49,324 bases of DNA, from contig JAPSJV010000021.1 in assembly GCA_031178005.1 (NCBI GenBank), positions 1 through 49,324 of the forward strand, read 5' to 3'. Below, one piece after another: positions 8,453-16,584 of the stretch (its first letter is position 1; each line of letters opens with the position of its first letter). Source of the DNA: Pseudarthrobacter sp. Its GTDB lineage: Bacteria; Actinomycetota; Actinomycetes; Actinomycetales; Micrococcaceae. Under the pieces are notes generated by a model. It saw nothing but the letters and a program-made list of their open reading frames with translations, ran no database searches and had not been told where the DNA came from. A program made the position numbers and the translations under genes.

Positions 8453-9721
8453 TTACTTGGAAGTGGACTGAGCCAGCCGCGGGTGCGCCAGGACGGTCAG
8501 GTGGGAAAGTTCGACGCCGGCCATCGCCTGCACCTCGTCGGTACCGATGGCGCCGCACTGGACGCCGCGCAGGATGAATCCGGCAAGGGCCCGGGCGGTG
8601 GCGGGTTCGTCCATCACGCCGCCTTCGGTGCGTTCAACGTAATTGCGGAGCCGGGTTGCCGCAGCCGGCAGGCCCTCCCGGTAGAAGGCGTAGGAAGCGG
8701 CGAACCGGCTGGGCAGCTGTGCTGCGTGCAGGTCCCAGCCCTGGTAGTAGCCGCGTTCCAGCGAGCGGCGGACCAGGCGGCCGTGCAGCTTCCAGGCGTT
8801 CTCCACGTTGTCACCCACGGGGATGATGTTGGTGGAGCCGTCGGAAAGCCGGATGCCGGTACCCGCCACGGCCAGCTGCATGACTTCCTTGGCGAAGTCC
8901 GCCACGGGGTGCTCCATGGACTGGTATTCCGCGGAAATCTGCAGCGAGGCGCTGTAGTCATAGGTGCCGTAGTGCAGTGCGCTGATCCGGCCGGGGACCA
9001 CGTGCGGCAGCTGCGCTACCGGTGAGGTGCCGTCCGGCCCCAGGATCAGCTGCGGGGTTTCCACCTGGACCTCGAAGCGCAGCCGTCCGGCGGGAAGTCC
9101 CAGGACCTCCTCAAGCCGCGTGACGGCGTCGTCCATTGCCTGCACCTGCGCCACTGTGGTGACCTTGGGCAGCGTGAGGATCAGGCCGTCCGGCAGGTCG
9201 CCCAGGCGGGCCAGGGTGGAGACAAACAGGTCAAGGGTGCGCAGGCCGCGGGCCCGGGTGGGCGCCTCGAAGCACTTGAACCGGATGCCGATGAACGGCG
9301 GGGCAGTCCCGGCGGCAACAGCGGCCGCAACGGCCTGGGCGGCAGCAACGACGTCGGCGTCTTCCGCCTCATCGCCGCGGTCCCCGTAGCCGTCCTCGAA
9401 GTCCAGGCGGAGGTCCTCGATGGGCTCCTCCGCGAGCTTCCGGGCCACGCGGACGGCGACGGCGGATGCCAGCTCCGGCGTCTGGCCCAGCAGTGCGCCG
9501 AGGTTCTCCAGGCCGCCGTGGGCGTCTGCCGCAGAGAGTGCGGCGGCGCTCCAGTCCGCCACGAACGATGGCGTAAACCGGTCCGCGGGGACGTAGACGG
9601 TGTGGATGGGCTGGCGGGTGCCGTCGTCGCCCGGGTAGTTACGGTCCAGGAGCTGGTCCGTCGCCGCCAGGGTGGCGTCGATGCGGGCCAGATCCGTGGG
9701 AGTCAGTGAAGTTCCGGTCAT
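8453..9721 (-). CDS. DUF6986 family, CitE/HpcH aldolase-like TIM barrel
   Basis: A 422-residue protein that I recognise as the DUF6986 type, often labelled phosphoenolpyruvate kinase or aldolase. Metal- and CoA-lyase-like motifs of the HpcH/CitE superfamily are visible: EDLRLDFEDGYGDRG (acidic DFEDG) and LRFEVQVETPQLI (Glu on a barrel strand), then ISALHYGTYDYSASL. It sits 3 bases after malate synthase and 7 before allE, so it is co-translated with glyoxylate assimilation. The superfamily makes or breaks C-C bonds with glyoxylate, pyruvate or acetyl-CoA. A role in glyoxylate or ureidoglycolate metabolism is inference; the true reaction is unknown to me. Confidence 0.8.
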   Translation of the reverse strand: MTGTSLTPTDLARIDATLAATDQLLDRNYPGDDGTRQPIHTVYVPADRFTPSFVADWSAAALSAADAHGGLENLGALLGQTPELASAVAVRVARKLAEEPIEDLRLDFEDGYGDRGDEAEDADVVAAAQAVAAAVAAGTAPPFIGIRFKCFEAPTRARGLRTLDLFVSTLARLGDLPDGLILTLPKVTTVAQVQAMDDAVTRLEEVLGLPAGRLRFEVQVETPQLILGPDGTSPVAQLPHVVPGRISALHYGTYDYSASLQISAEYQSMEHPVADFAKEVMQLAVAGTGIRLSDGSTNIIPVGDNVENAWKLHGRLVRRSLERGYYQGWDLHAAQLPSRFAASYAFYREGLPAAATRLRNYVERTEGGVMDEPATARALAGFILRGVQCGAIGTDEVQAMAGVELSHLTVLAHPRLAQSTSK

Positions 9722-9724
9722 AGC

Positions 9725-11323
9725 TCAGCCCAGCAGTTCGTAGGCGGGCAGGGTGAGGAAGTCCGTGTAATCCTCGGAGAGGCAGATGTCCGCAATGAGC
9801 TTGGCGGCCGGGACGTAATAGCTGTTGAAGGTTTCCTCGGCCACTTCACTCCGGAGGCGGTCGGTCTCCTCGCCCAGGATCTGCTCCACCAGTTCCGGTG
9901 TGACGGTGGTGCCGGTGTCAGACAGCACTGCCTTGTTCCGGAGCTGCTGCCATACCTGTGAGCGGGAGATTTCCGCGGTGGCGGCGTCCTCCATGAGGTT
10001 GTGGATGGCAACGGCACCGTTTCCGGACAGCCACACAGCGGTGTACGCGACGGCTACGTAGAGGTTGGCGCGGAGCCCCTCTTCGGTGTTCTGGCCCCCT
10101 GCGGACGTGACATCGATCAGCTGTTCAGCAGTGACATCAACCTCTGGGCGCTGCTTGTCCAGCTGGTTGGGCTTGCCATCCAGGACGGAGTCGAAGACCT
10201 CGCGGCACGTGGGCACCAGGTCCGGGTGGGCAACCCAGGAACCGTCGAAGCCGTCGTTGGCCTCGCGGGTCTTGTCCGCGCGGACCTTCTCGAAAGCCGC
10301 GGCGGTAACATCGGGCTGCTTGCGGTTGGGGATGACGGCAGCCATGCCGCCCATGGCGAAGGCGCCGCGGGCGTGGCAGGTCTTGACCAGCAGTTCGGTG
10401 TAGGCGCGCATGAACGGTGCGGTCATGGTGATGGAGGCGCGGTCCGGCAGCAGGAACTGCTCGCCGGCGTCGCGGAAGTACTTGATGATGCTGAACAGGT
10501 AGTCCCAGCGGCCGGCGTTCAGGCCCGAGGCGTGATCGCGCAGCTCGAAGAGGATCTCGTCCATCTGGTAAGCGGCGGGAATGGTCTCGATCAGCACCGT
10601 GGCGCGGATGGTGCCCTGCGGGATGCCCAGGTAATCCTGCGCGAAAACAAACACGTCGTTCCACAGGCGGGCCTCAAGGTGGCTTTCCATCTTGGGCAGG
10701 TAGTAGTACGGGCCGTGGCCGTTTTCCAGGAGCTGCTTGGCCGTGTGGAAGAAATGCAGGCCAAAGTCCACCAGCGCACCCACTGTGGTTTCGCCGTCTA
10801 CCAGCACGTGCTTTTCGGCCATGTGCCAGCCGCGCGGGCGGGTAACGACGACGGCGAGCGGCGCGTCCGTGCGCAGCCGGTACTCCTTGCCCTCTTCAGA
10901 GGTGAAGGCAAGGGTACCGGCGGCAGCGTCACGCAGGTTAAGGACGGCTTCCACCACGTTGGGCCACGTGGGGGTGCTGGCGTCTTCCATGTCCGCCAGC
11001 CACACCTTGGCTCCGGAGTTCAGCGCGTTGATGGCCATTTTGGCCGGCGCTGCGGGTCCGGTCATTTCCACCCGGCGGTCCTGCAAAGCCGCCGGTGCAG
11101 ACGCAACCTTCCAGTCGCCGTCGCGCACGTCCCGGGTCTCCGGCAGGAAGTCGAGGCGGCCGGTGCGGGCTACCTCTTCGCGCTTGGAAACGCGTGCCTT
11201 CAGGAGCTCGGCGCGGGTACCGGCGAAGCGCTTGTGCAGCTCCTCGACGAATGCCAGTGCCTCGGGGGTCAGAATCTCTTCTGCCCGGTCAATCGGCTGC
11301 GGATCGGTGACTGTAAGAGCCAT
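9725..11323 (-). CDS. aceB: Malate synthase A
   Basis: A 532-residue malate synthase of the A type. Typical blocks are KVWLADMEDASTPTW, VVVTRPRGWHMAEKHV, PYYYLPKMESHLEARLWND, TIRATVLIETIPAAYQMDEIL (catalytic Glu region) and AFAMGGMAAVIPNR. It condenses glyoxylate with acetyl-CoA to malate in the cytosol. No isocitrate lyase is adjacent. Instead it lies between malic enzyme and the DUF6986/allE pair. The context therefore suggests that it disposes of glyoxylate from ureidoglycolate rather than serving a classical glyoxylate bypass, though it could do both. The gap to malic enzyme is 27 bases with no separate promoter visible. Confidence 0.95.
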   Translation of the reverse strand: MALTVTDPQPIDRAEEILTPEALAFVEELHKRFAGTRAELLKARVSKREEVARTGRLDFLPETRDVRDGDWKVASAPAALQDRRVEMTGPAAPAKMAINALNSGAKVWLADMEDASTPTWPNVVEAVLNLRDAAAGTLAFTSEEGKEYRLRTDAPLAVVVTRPRGWHMAEKHVLVDGETTVGALVDFGLHFFHTAKQLLENGHGPYYYLPKMESHLEARLWNDVFVFAQDYLGIPQGTIRATVLIETIPAAYQMDEILFELRDHASGLNAGRWDYLFSIIKYFRDAGEQFLLPDRASITMTAPFMRAYTELLVKTCHARGAFAMGGMAAVIPNRKQPDVTAAAFEKVRADKTREANDGFDGSWVAHPDLVPTCREVFDSVLDGKPNQLDKQRPEVDVTAEQLIDVTSAGGQNTEEGLRANLYVAVAYTAVWLSGNGAVAIHNLMEDAATAEISRSQVWQQLRNKAVLSDTGTTVTPELVEQILGEETDRLRSEVAEETFNSYYVPAAKLIADICLSEDYTDFLTLPAYELLG

Positions 11324-11350
11324 GGTGTGGTCCTTTCGTAGGGCTGCGGT

Positions 11351-12775
11351 CTAGGCGGTTGCCGGGTTTGTTGACTTTTCAGCCCTGGCCGCGTTCCTGC
11401 GGGCGGCATTGGCTACTGCGGTGGCAACGTCGGCTGCAACGTGGGGATCGAACACGCTGGGGATGATGTAGCTGGCGTTGAGTTCATCATCCGCTACACG
11501 GTTGGCGATGGCGTCCGCAGCCGCAACCAGCATGTCCGGGGTGATGTCGGATGCTCCGGCGTCCAGCAGGCCACGGAAGAATCCGGGGAATGCCAGCACG
11601 TTGTTGATCTGGTTGGGGAAATCGGAGCGGCCGGTTGCCACCACTGCCGCGTACTTGGACGCGAGGGCGGGATCGACCTCGGGCGTGGGGTTGGCCATGG
11701 CGAACACGATAGCGTTTTCCGCCATCGACGCAAGCTGCTCTTCGCCGAGGATGTTCGGGGCGCTGACGCCGATGAACACGTCGGCGCCCTTGAGGGCCTC
11801 GTGCAGGGTTCCGGAGAAGCCCTCTTCGTTGGTGTTCGCGGCAATCCAGGTGCGGTGGTCGTCGTCGTACTTTTCGCCCGAGTGGATGGCTCCGGAGCGG
11901 CCGGCGGCAACAATGTGCTGCGCACCCTGGGCCTTGAGGAGCTGGATGATGGCCGAACCCGCGGCGCCAACACCGGAGACGACGATCTTGACCTCGGAGA
12001 GCTTCTTGTCCACCACGCGGAGGGCGTTCACCAGGGCGGCCTGGGTGACGATCGCGGTGCCGTGCTGGTCGTCATGGAACACCGGGATGTCCAGTTCTTC
12101 CCGCAGGCGTGCTTCGATTTCGAAGCAGCGGGGAGCCGCGATGTCTTCCAGGTTCACGCCGCCGTAGACCGGAGCCAGGAGCTTGACCGTGCGGATGATT
12201 TCCTCGGTGTCCTGGGTGTCAAGGCAAACAGGCCAGGCGTCGACGCCGGCAAACTGCTTGAAGAGCGCAGCCTTGCCTTCCATCACGGGAAGGGCAGCCG
12301 CGGGGCCGATGTTGCCCAGGCCCAGCACTGCTGAACCGTCGGTGACCACGGCGATGGTGTTCCGCTTGACCGTCAGGTTGCGGGCTGCGGAGGGGTCCTC
12401 GGCGATGGCCATGCACACGCGGGCGACGCCGGGAGTGTAGGCGCGGGAGAGGTCGTCACGGTTGCGCAGGGCTACCTTGGGGACAACCTCAAGCTTGCCG
12501 CCCAGGTGCATCAGGAAGGTGCGGTCCGAGACGTGCTGGACCGTGACGCCCTCGAGTGCGTTGAGGGCATCCTTGACGCGGCCGGCATGGGCGTCGTCGG
12601 TAGTGTTGCAGGTGACGTCCACCACCAGGGTTTCGTGGTGGGATTCAGTGACGTCCAGGGCGGTGATTGCGGCGCCGGCCTGGCCGACGGCGGCTGCGAG
12701 TTCGCTGGTGGCGCTGAAGCTGGACGGGGCCTCAACGCGCAGGGTGATGGAATTTCCGGGATTAGGGTTCGCCAT
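11351..12775 (-). CDS. NAD(P)-dependent malic enzyme with N-terminal ACT-like domain
   Basis: A 474-residue malic enzyme: the N-terminal 80 residues look like an ACT-type regulatory domain (LRVEAPSSFSATSELAAAVGQAG, VDVTCNTTDDAHAGRVKDAL). The catalytic part follows: LSRAYTPGVARVC, VVTDGSAVLGLGNIGP, PVFHDDQHGTAIV (metal ligands) and VVSGVGAAGSAIIQLL (nucleotide-binding). It converts malate to pyruvate and CO2. It is first in the minus-strand operon, feeding on malate made by AceB downstream. The promoter lies in the 12776-13006 gap shared with the IclR gene, with a candidate operator 57 bases upstream of the ATG. Confidence 0.92.
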   Translation of the reverse strand: MANPNPGNSITLRVEAPSSFSATSELAAAVGQAGAAITALDVTESHHETLVVDVTCNTTDDAHAGRVKDALNALEGVTVQHVSDRTFLMHLGGKLEVVPKVALRNRDDLSRAYTPGVARVCMAIAEDPSAARNLTVKRNTIAVVTDGSAVLGLGNIGPAAALPVMEGKAALFKQFAGVDAWPVCLDTQDTEEIIRTVKLLAPVYGGVNLEDIAAPRCFEIEARLREELDIPVFHDDQHGTAIVTQAALVNALRVVDKKLSEVKIVVSGVGAAGSAIIQLLKAQGAQHIVAAGRSGAIHSGEKYDDDHRTWIAANTNEEGFSGTLHEALKGADVFIGVSAPNILGEEQLASMAENAIVFAMANPTPEVDPALASKYAAVVATGRSDFPNQINNVLAFPGFFRGLLDAGASDITPDMLVAAADAIANRVADDELNASYIIPSVFDPHVAADVATAVANAARRNAARAEKSTNPATA

Positions 12776-12831
12776 TGAATGTTCCTCCTGGTTAGGACCC
12801 GTCGCCGGGTTAGCCTGCTGGTACCGAATGT

Positions 12832-12850
12832 TTTCGTATTATGGATATTA
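12832..12850. promoter_or_regulatory. Candidate purine-regulon operator before malic enzyme
   Basis: TTTCGTATTATGGATATTA matches the 38478 copy TTTCGCATTGCGGAAACTA at 14-15 of 19 positions, with most differences being C/T or A/G changes. Its near end is 57 bases from the malic enzyme ATG. Confidence 0.5.
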
Positions 12851-12931
12851 TTATCTACGTAGTGGAAATACAAGCTCCAGCTGCCAATGGCCCAGTCACA
12901 CTTGAGTGAGGTATGTTGGGGACCTAAGGAC

Positions 12932-12950
12932 TTTCACGATGTGGATATTA
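12932..12950. promoter_or_regulatory. Weaker candidate operator before the IclR gene
   Basis: TTTCACGATGTGGATATTA lies exactly 100 bases from the copy at 12832, and its near end is 57 bases from the IclR ATG, mirroring the other site. The match to the 38478 copy is 13 of 19. It also overlaps ATGTGGAT (12939-12946), which is inverted at 12965-12972. Confidence 0.4.
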
Positions 12951-13006
12951 TTTGTCGCCCAGAGATCCACATGGGACGTCCACGCTGATGCACAGGAGAA
13001 CGGATT

Positions 13007-13762
13007 ATGGCCGAGAAAGCCAATGGAGGCGTCCAGTCGGTAGAGCGCGTCTTCGAACTGCTCGAGCTGATTACCGACGCCGGCGGGGACGTTACGCTCA
13101 GCGAGCTTTCCTCATCGACGGAGCTGCCGCTGCCCACCATCCACCGCCTGCTGCGCACCCTGGTTTCGCTGGGGTACATCCGCCAGCTGCCCAACCGCCG
13201 CTACGCGCTGGGTCCGCGCCTGATCCGGCTGGGCGAAGGGGCCAACAAGCAGCTGGGTGCCCTGGCGCGTCCGCAGCTGAAGTCGCTGGTGGACCGGCTG
13301 GGGGAGACCTCCAACATGGCCGTGCTGGATTCGGACATGGTCATCTATGTGGCGCAGGTTCCGTCCCTGCACTCCATGCGGATGTTCACCGAAGTCGGCC
13401 GTCGCGCACATACCCATGCCACCGGCGTCGGCAAGGCCATCCTGGCCCAGCTCGACGACGAGGTTGTCCGCGGCATCGTGACCCGCGCGGGCATGCCCAC
13501 CCCCACTGACAAGAGCATCGGCGACGTCGATTCCCTGCTGGCGGACCTGAACCTGATCCGTGAACGCGGGTACTCCATTGACGAGGAAGAGCAGGAGATC
13601 GGCGTCCGCTGCTTCGCCATGGCTGTTCCCAACGCGCCCACGCCCACGGCCATCTCGGTGTCCGGTCCCATTTCGCGTGTGGACCAGGGTTTCGCGGACC
13701 GTGCCGTGCCGCTGCTGCGGGATGCTGCGCGCACCATTTCCGAGGAACTGAACCAGAGCTGA
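13007..13762 (+). CDS. IclR family transcriptional regulator
   Basis: A 251-residue IclR protein. Residues about 8-70 form the winged helix-turn-helix (VERVFELLELITDAGGDVTLSEL, LPLPTIHRLLRTLVSLGYIR, NRRYALGPRLIRLG). The C-terminal effector domain carries HTHATGVGKAILAQL, RERGYSIDEEEQEIGVRCFA and AISVSGPISR. The ATG at 13007 follows GGAG at 12995-12998. Members such as AllR and IclR sense glyoxylate or allantoin. Being divergent from malic enzyme-aceB-allE it is the obvious regulator of that operon. Similar operator-like sites before the uricase-side small gene, guaD and the OHCU decarboxylase suggest it governs the whole purine set. Confidence 0.9.
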   Translation: MAEKANGGVQSVERVFELLELITDAGGDVTLSELSSSTELPLPTIHRLLRTLVSLGYIRQLPNRRYALGPRLIRLGEGANKQLGALARPQLKSLVDRLGETSNMAVLDSDMVIYVAQVPSLHSMRMFTEVGRRAHTHATGVGKAILAQLDDEVVRGIVTRAGMPTPTDKSIGDVDSLLADLNLIRERGYSIDEEEQEIGVRCFAMAVPNAPTPTAISVSGPISRVDQGFADRAVPLLRDAARTISEELNQS

Positions 13763-13863
13763 CCCCACCCAACTAGGTAGCAGTACTTGCCGTTTAGGGG
13801 CCTGTAAAGGGCAACAACTGCGACCCAGTTGGGCGTCCGTCCTGGGGCCGTCCCCGCCGGTGG

Positions 13864-13869
13864 TAGCGT
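13864..13869 (+). promoter_or_regulatory. -10 element, leaderless start of trkH
   Basis: TAGCGT ends 7 bases before the ATG at 13877 and no ribosome site precedes the ATG, so transcription should begin at or next to the start codon. Confidence 0.5.
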
Positions 13870-13876
13870 GACGGCT

Positions 13877-15310
13877 ATGCAGCTAATGTCCCTGTCGAAG
13901 CGCGCACTGACCGCTTTGGGGCACCAAACCTCAGCCTCCGTTCTCAATCCCGTTTCCCGGAATGTCCGCAGGACGCTGCAGGCACTTTCTCCCCGCCACC
14001 CCGCCCGGGTGATTGTCCTGGGATTCGTGGCCGCAATCCTGACCGGAACCGGGCTGCTGATGCTGCCGGCCGCCAAGCAGGGGCCGGGCGGCGCCTCGTT
14101 CCTCGAGGCCTTGTTCACGGCCACGTCCTCCGTCTGTGTAACAGGCTTGATAACGGTTGATACCCCGGTTTTCTGGACCGGGTTTGGCCACGTGGTGATT
14201 CTGGCCCTGATCCAGATCGGTGGATTCGGCGTTATGTCCTTCGGCGCGCTGCTGGGCGTCCTGGTGGCCCGCCGGCTGGGCCTGCGTTCAAGGATGTCCG
14301 CCGCTGCCGAGACCAAAAGCACCGGATTCGGCGATGTCCGCCGCGTCCTGCTGGGCGTCCTCACATTCAGCCTGATCACCGAGGCTGCCTTGGCCGTGAT
14401 CCTGACGGTGCGCTTTACGGCCCGCTACGGGCACTCACTCGGGGATTCGCTGTGGCAGGGGATCTTCCATTCCGTCTCCGCGTTCAACAACGCCGGGTTC
14501 GCGCTCTACTCGGACAGCCTGATGGGCTTCGCCACGGACCCATGGATCTGCCTGCCGATCGCAGCCGCCGTCATCATTGGCGGGCTGGGCTTTCCGGTCC
14601 TGTTTGAGCTGCGCCGCCAGTACCGCAAGCCCATCCACTGGAGCATGAACACCAAGCTGGTCCTGGCGGGCTCGGGCGTGCTGCTGCTCTCCGGGACCGT
14701 GTTTATCACGCTCGTAGAGTGGACCAATCCCGCTACCCTCGGCGCCTTGAGGCCGGGCGAGCGCGTCCTCGCCGGGTTTTTCCAGTCCGTGATCACCCGC
14801 ACCGCAGGGTTCAACAGTATTGATATTTCCCAGATGCACCCCGTCTCCTGGATGGGCATGGACATTCTGATGTTCATTGGCGGCGGACCCGCCGGCACAG
14901 CGGGCGGGTTGAAGATCACCACCTTTGCCGTGTTGTTCTTCATTCTCGCCACCGAACTCCGGGGCGGCACGGCGGTGAACATCTTCGGCAAGCGGCTTTC
15001 CCGCGCTGTGCACCGCCAGGCCATTACCGTGGTGCTGCTGGCCATCGCCCTGGTGACCGTTTCCACCATGTTCCTCATGCTCATTACGGACTTTGGCCAG
15101 GAACGGATCCTGTTCGAGGTGGTTTCGGCCTTCGCCACAGTGGGCCTCTCCACCGGTATCACCGCTGCCCTGCCGCCGGCCGGCCAGGTGGTGCTGATCC
15201 TGCTGATGTTTATTGGCCGGCTGGGCCCGGTAACCCTTGGCGTTGCCCTGGCCCTCCGCCCCCGTCCCGTCCTCTTTGAATACCCGAAGGAAAGGCCCCT
15301 CATTGGCTAG
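13877..15310 (+). CDS. TrkH/KtrB family potassium transporter, membrane subunit
   Basis: A 477-residue polytopic membrane protein. The four pore-loop repeats are recognisable: TATSSVCVTGLITVD, HSVSAFNNAGFALYS, SVITRTAGFNSIDIS and FEVVSAFATVGLSTGIT, the last three ending in the filter-type glycine segment. It forms the K+ (often Na+-coupled) channel-like subunit in the plasma membrane and needs the RCK subunit encoded directly downstream. The start was set at ATG 13877 because of the -10 box 7 bases before it. Open frame continues upstream without a ribosome site. It overlaps the next gene by 8 bases. Confidence 0.92.
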   Translation: MQLMSLSKRALTALGHQTSASVLNPVSRNVRRTLQALSPRHPARVIVLGFVAAILTGTGLLMLPAAKQGPGGASFLEALFTATSSVCVTGLITVDTPVFWTGFGHVVILALIQIGGFGVMSFGALLGVLVARRLGLRSRMSAAAETKSTGFGDVRRVLLGVLTFSLITEAALAVILTVRFTARYGHSLGDSLWQGIFHSVSAFNNAGFALYSDSLMGFATDPWICLPIAAAVIIGGLGFPVLFELRRQYRKPIHWSMNTKLVLAGSGVLLLSGTVFITLVEWTNPATLGALRPGERVLAGFFQSVITRTAGFNSIDISQMHPVSWMGMDILMFIGGGPAGTAGGLKITTFAVLFFILATELRGGTAVNIFGKRLSRAVHRQAITVVLLAIALVTVSTMFLMLITDFGQERILFEVVSAFATVGLSTGITAALPPAGQVVLILLMFIGRLGPVTLGVALALRPRPVLFEYPKERPLIG

Positions 15311-15995
15311 GAACATTTTCACCCGCACGCCTGAACATGGTGCCCAGGCGGATTCCGTCGTCGTCATCGGCCTGGGCCGTTTCGGCGGTTCCCTCGCCAG
15401 GGAACTGGAGGCCCAGGGAACCGAGGTGCTTGGCATTGATGCCCGGGAGGACATTGTGCAGTTCTTCAACGGCGTCCTCACCCACGTGGTCCGCGCCGAT
15501 TCCACTAAGGAAGAGGTGCTCCGCCAGCTGTCCGTCCACGAATTCGACCGTGCAGTAGTGGGAATCGGCACCGATATCGAGGCCAGCATCCTGACCACGT
15601 CCCGGCTGTTGAAATTCAATGGTCCCCAGATCTGGGCCAAGGCCATCAGTGAGCCGCACGCGGAGATCCTGGTGCAGTTGGGCGTTGAACATGTGATCCG
15701 ACCCGAACATGACATGGGCAAGCGGGTGGCGCACCTGGTGCGCGGCTCCATCCTGGACTACGTGGAATTCGAGGACGACTTCGTGATGGTCCGGACCAGT
15801 CCGCCGGCGGTGGCCAGGGACAGGCCGCTGGGTGTGCTGGGGCTGCGCGACAAATACGGGATCACCATTGTGGCTGTGAAGCGTGTGGGTGGAACGTGGG
15901 GACACACCACCGCCCAGACGGTGCTTTACGACGACGACCAGATCATCGTGCAGGGCACCAAGGTCCTTGCCGAAAAGTTCAGCACGCTCCCGTAA
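15303..15995 (+). CDS. TrkA/KtrA family potassium uptake regulatory subunit (RCK)
   Basis: A 230-residue cytosolic gating subunit. The N-terminal RCK Rossmann motif VVVIGLGRFGGSLARELEAQG with an acidic residue at the end of beta 2 (GIDARED) binds nucleotide. The C-terminal TrkA-C part (VARDRPLGVLGLRDKYGITIVAVKR) follows. The start is TTG at 15303, inside the end of trkH, with GAAGGAAAGG 8 bases before it. An earlier ATG in the frame would overlap trkH by 74 bases. The overlap implies translational coupling and a fixed stoichiometry with TrkH. Confidence 0.9.
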   Translation: MARNIFTRTPEHGAQADSVVVIGLGRFGGSLARELEAQGTEVLGIDAREDIVQFFNGVLTHVVRADSTKEEVLRQLSVHEFDRAVVGIGTDIEASILTTSRLLKFNGPQIWAKAISEPHAEILVQLGVEHVIRPEHDMGKRVAHLVRGSILDYVEFEDDFVMVRTSPPAVARDRPLGVLGLRDKYGITIVAVKRVGGTWGHTTAQTVLYDDDQIIVQGTKVLAEKFSTLP

Positions 15996-16035
15996 GCCAA
16001 GGCGGGCGCCGGAGGGAGCAGCCCGAAGCCGCGCC

Positions 16036-16041
16036 TATGCT
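16036..16041 (+). promoter_or_regulatory. -10 element before the MarR gene
   Basis: TATGCT ends 6 bases before the ATG at 16048. The gap is GGGGGG, so the gene is either leaderless or has a very short leader. Confidence 0.45.
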
Positions 16042-16047
16042 GGGGGG

Positions 16048-16509
16048 ATGGAAAATCAGGGCCCGCCCCAAGAGACGGAATCCCGCAAGCTTGCCGTCTC
16101 CATCATGGACATCTCCTTCGAGGTCCGCCGGAAGTCGCACGAGGAAACCGGAGTGCTGCCGCTGTCGCCCGGCGTCCTGGATGTCATCCGGGTCATTGAG
16201 CGCAACCCGGGCATTACCGTGGCGGAGGTCGCGGCCAGGCTGGGCCGGCAACTCAGCAATACCAGTGCCCAGTTGCGGGAGCTGGTGGCCAGGGGGCTGG
16301 TGACGCGTTCCCGGAGCGAATCGGACAAGCGGTTTGTTGCCTTGTACCCCGCGCCGGAGGCTGTCCGTATCAAGTCGGTCCTGGAAGGCGCCTGGGCCGG
16401 TGCGGTTGCGGCTGCGGGCTCCAAACTCCTGCCCGCCGAGCGCGACCAACTCCTGGCGGCGCTTCCGGCGTTGGAGCGGCTGGCGGGAATCCTCGCGGAG
16501 CCTGAGTGA
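16048..16509 (+). CDS. MarR family transcriptional regulator
   Basis: A 153-residue winged-helix protein: VLDVIRVIERNPGITVAEVAARLGRQLSNTSAQLRELVARGLVTRSRSESDKRFVAL holds the helix-turn-helix and the beta wing with its D-K-R tip. Flanking helices are as expected for MarR dimers. It lies upstream of an MFS drug-type exporter in the same direction, with an imperfect 13-4-13 inverted repeat in the 75-base gap. It probably represses the exporter and responds to its substrate. Confidence 0.83.
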   Translation: MENQGPPQETESRKLAVSIMDISFEVRRKSHEETGVLPLSPGVLDVIRVIERNPGITVAEVAARLGRQLSNTSAQLRELVARGLVTRSRSESDKRFVALYPAPEAVRIKSVLEGAWAGAVAAAGSKLLPAERDQLLAALPALERLAGILAEPE

Positions 16510-16537
16510 GCAAAAGCACGTACGAACCCTCTCCACT

Positions 16538-16567
16538 AATAGTTATACTTTTATAAGTACTTCTATT
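16538..16567. promoter_or_regulatory. Imperfect inverted repeat, probable MarR operator before the MFS gene
   Basis: The half sites AATAGttaTACTT (16538-16550) and AAGTActtCTATT (16555-16567) are complementary at 10 of 13 positions around TTAT. It is the only AT-rich segment in the gap, so it likely overlaps the exporter promoter. Confidence 0.6.
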
Positions 16568-16584
16568 GAAAGTGGAGATCCTCC

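Noticed and set aside
10001..11341. 446-codon frame on the plus strand opposite malate synthase
   Set aside because: Antisense shadow of aceB; its amino-acid content (H, G, V, Q-rich) is typical of reversed GC-rich coding sequence.
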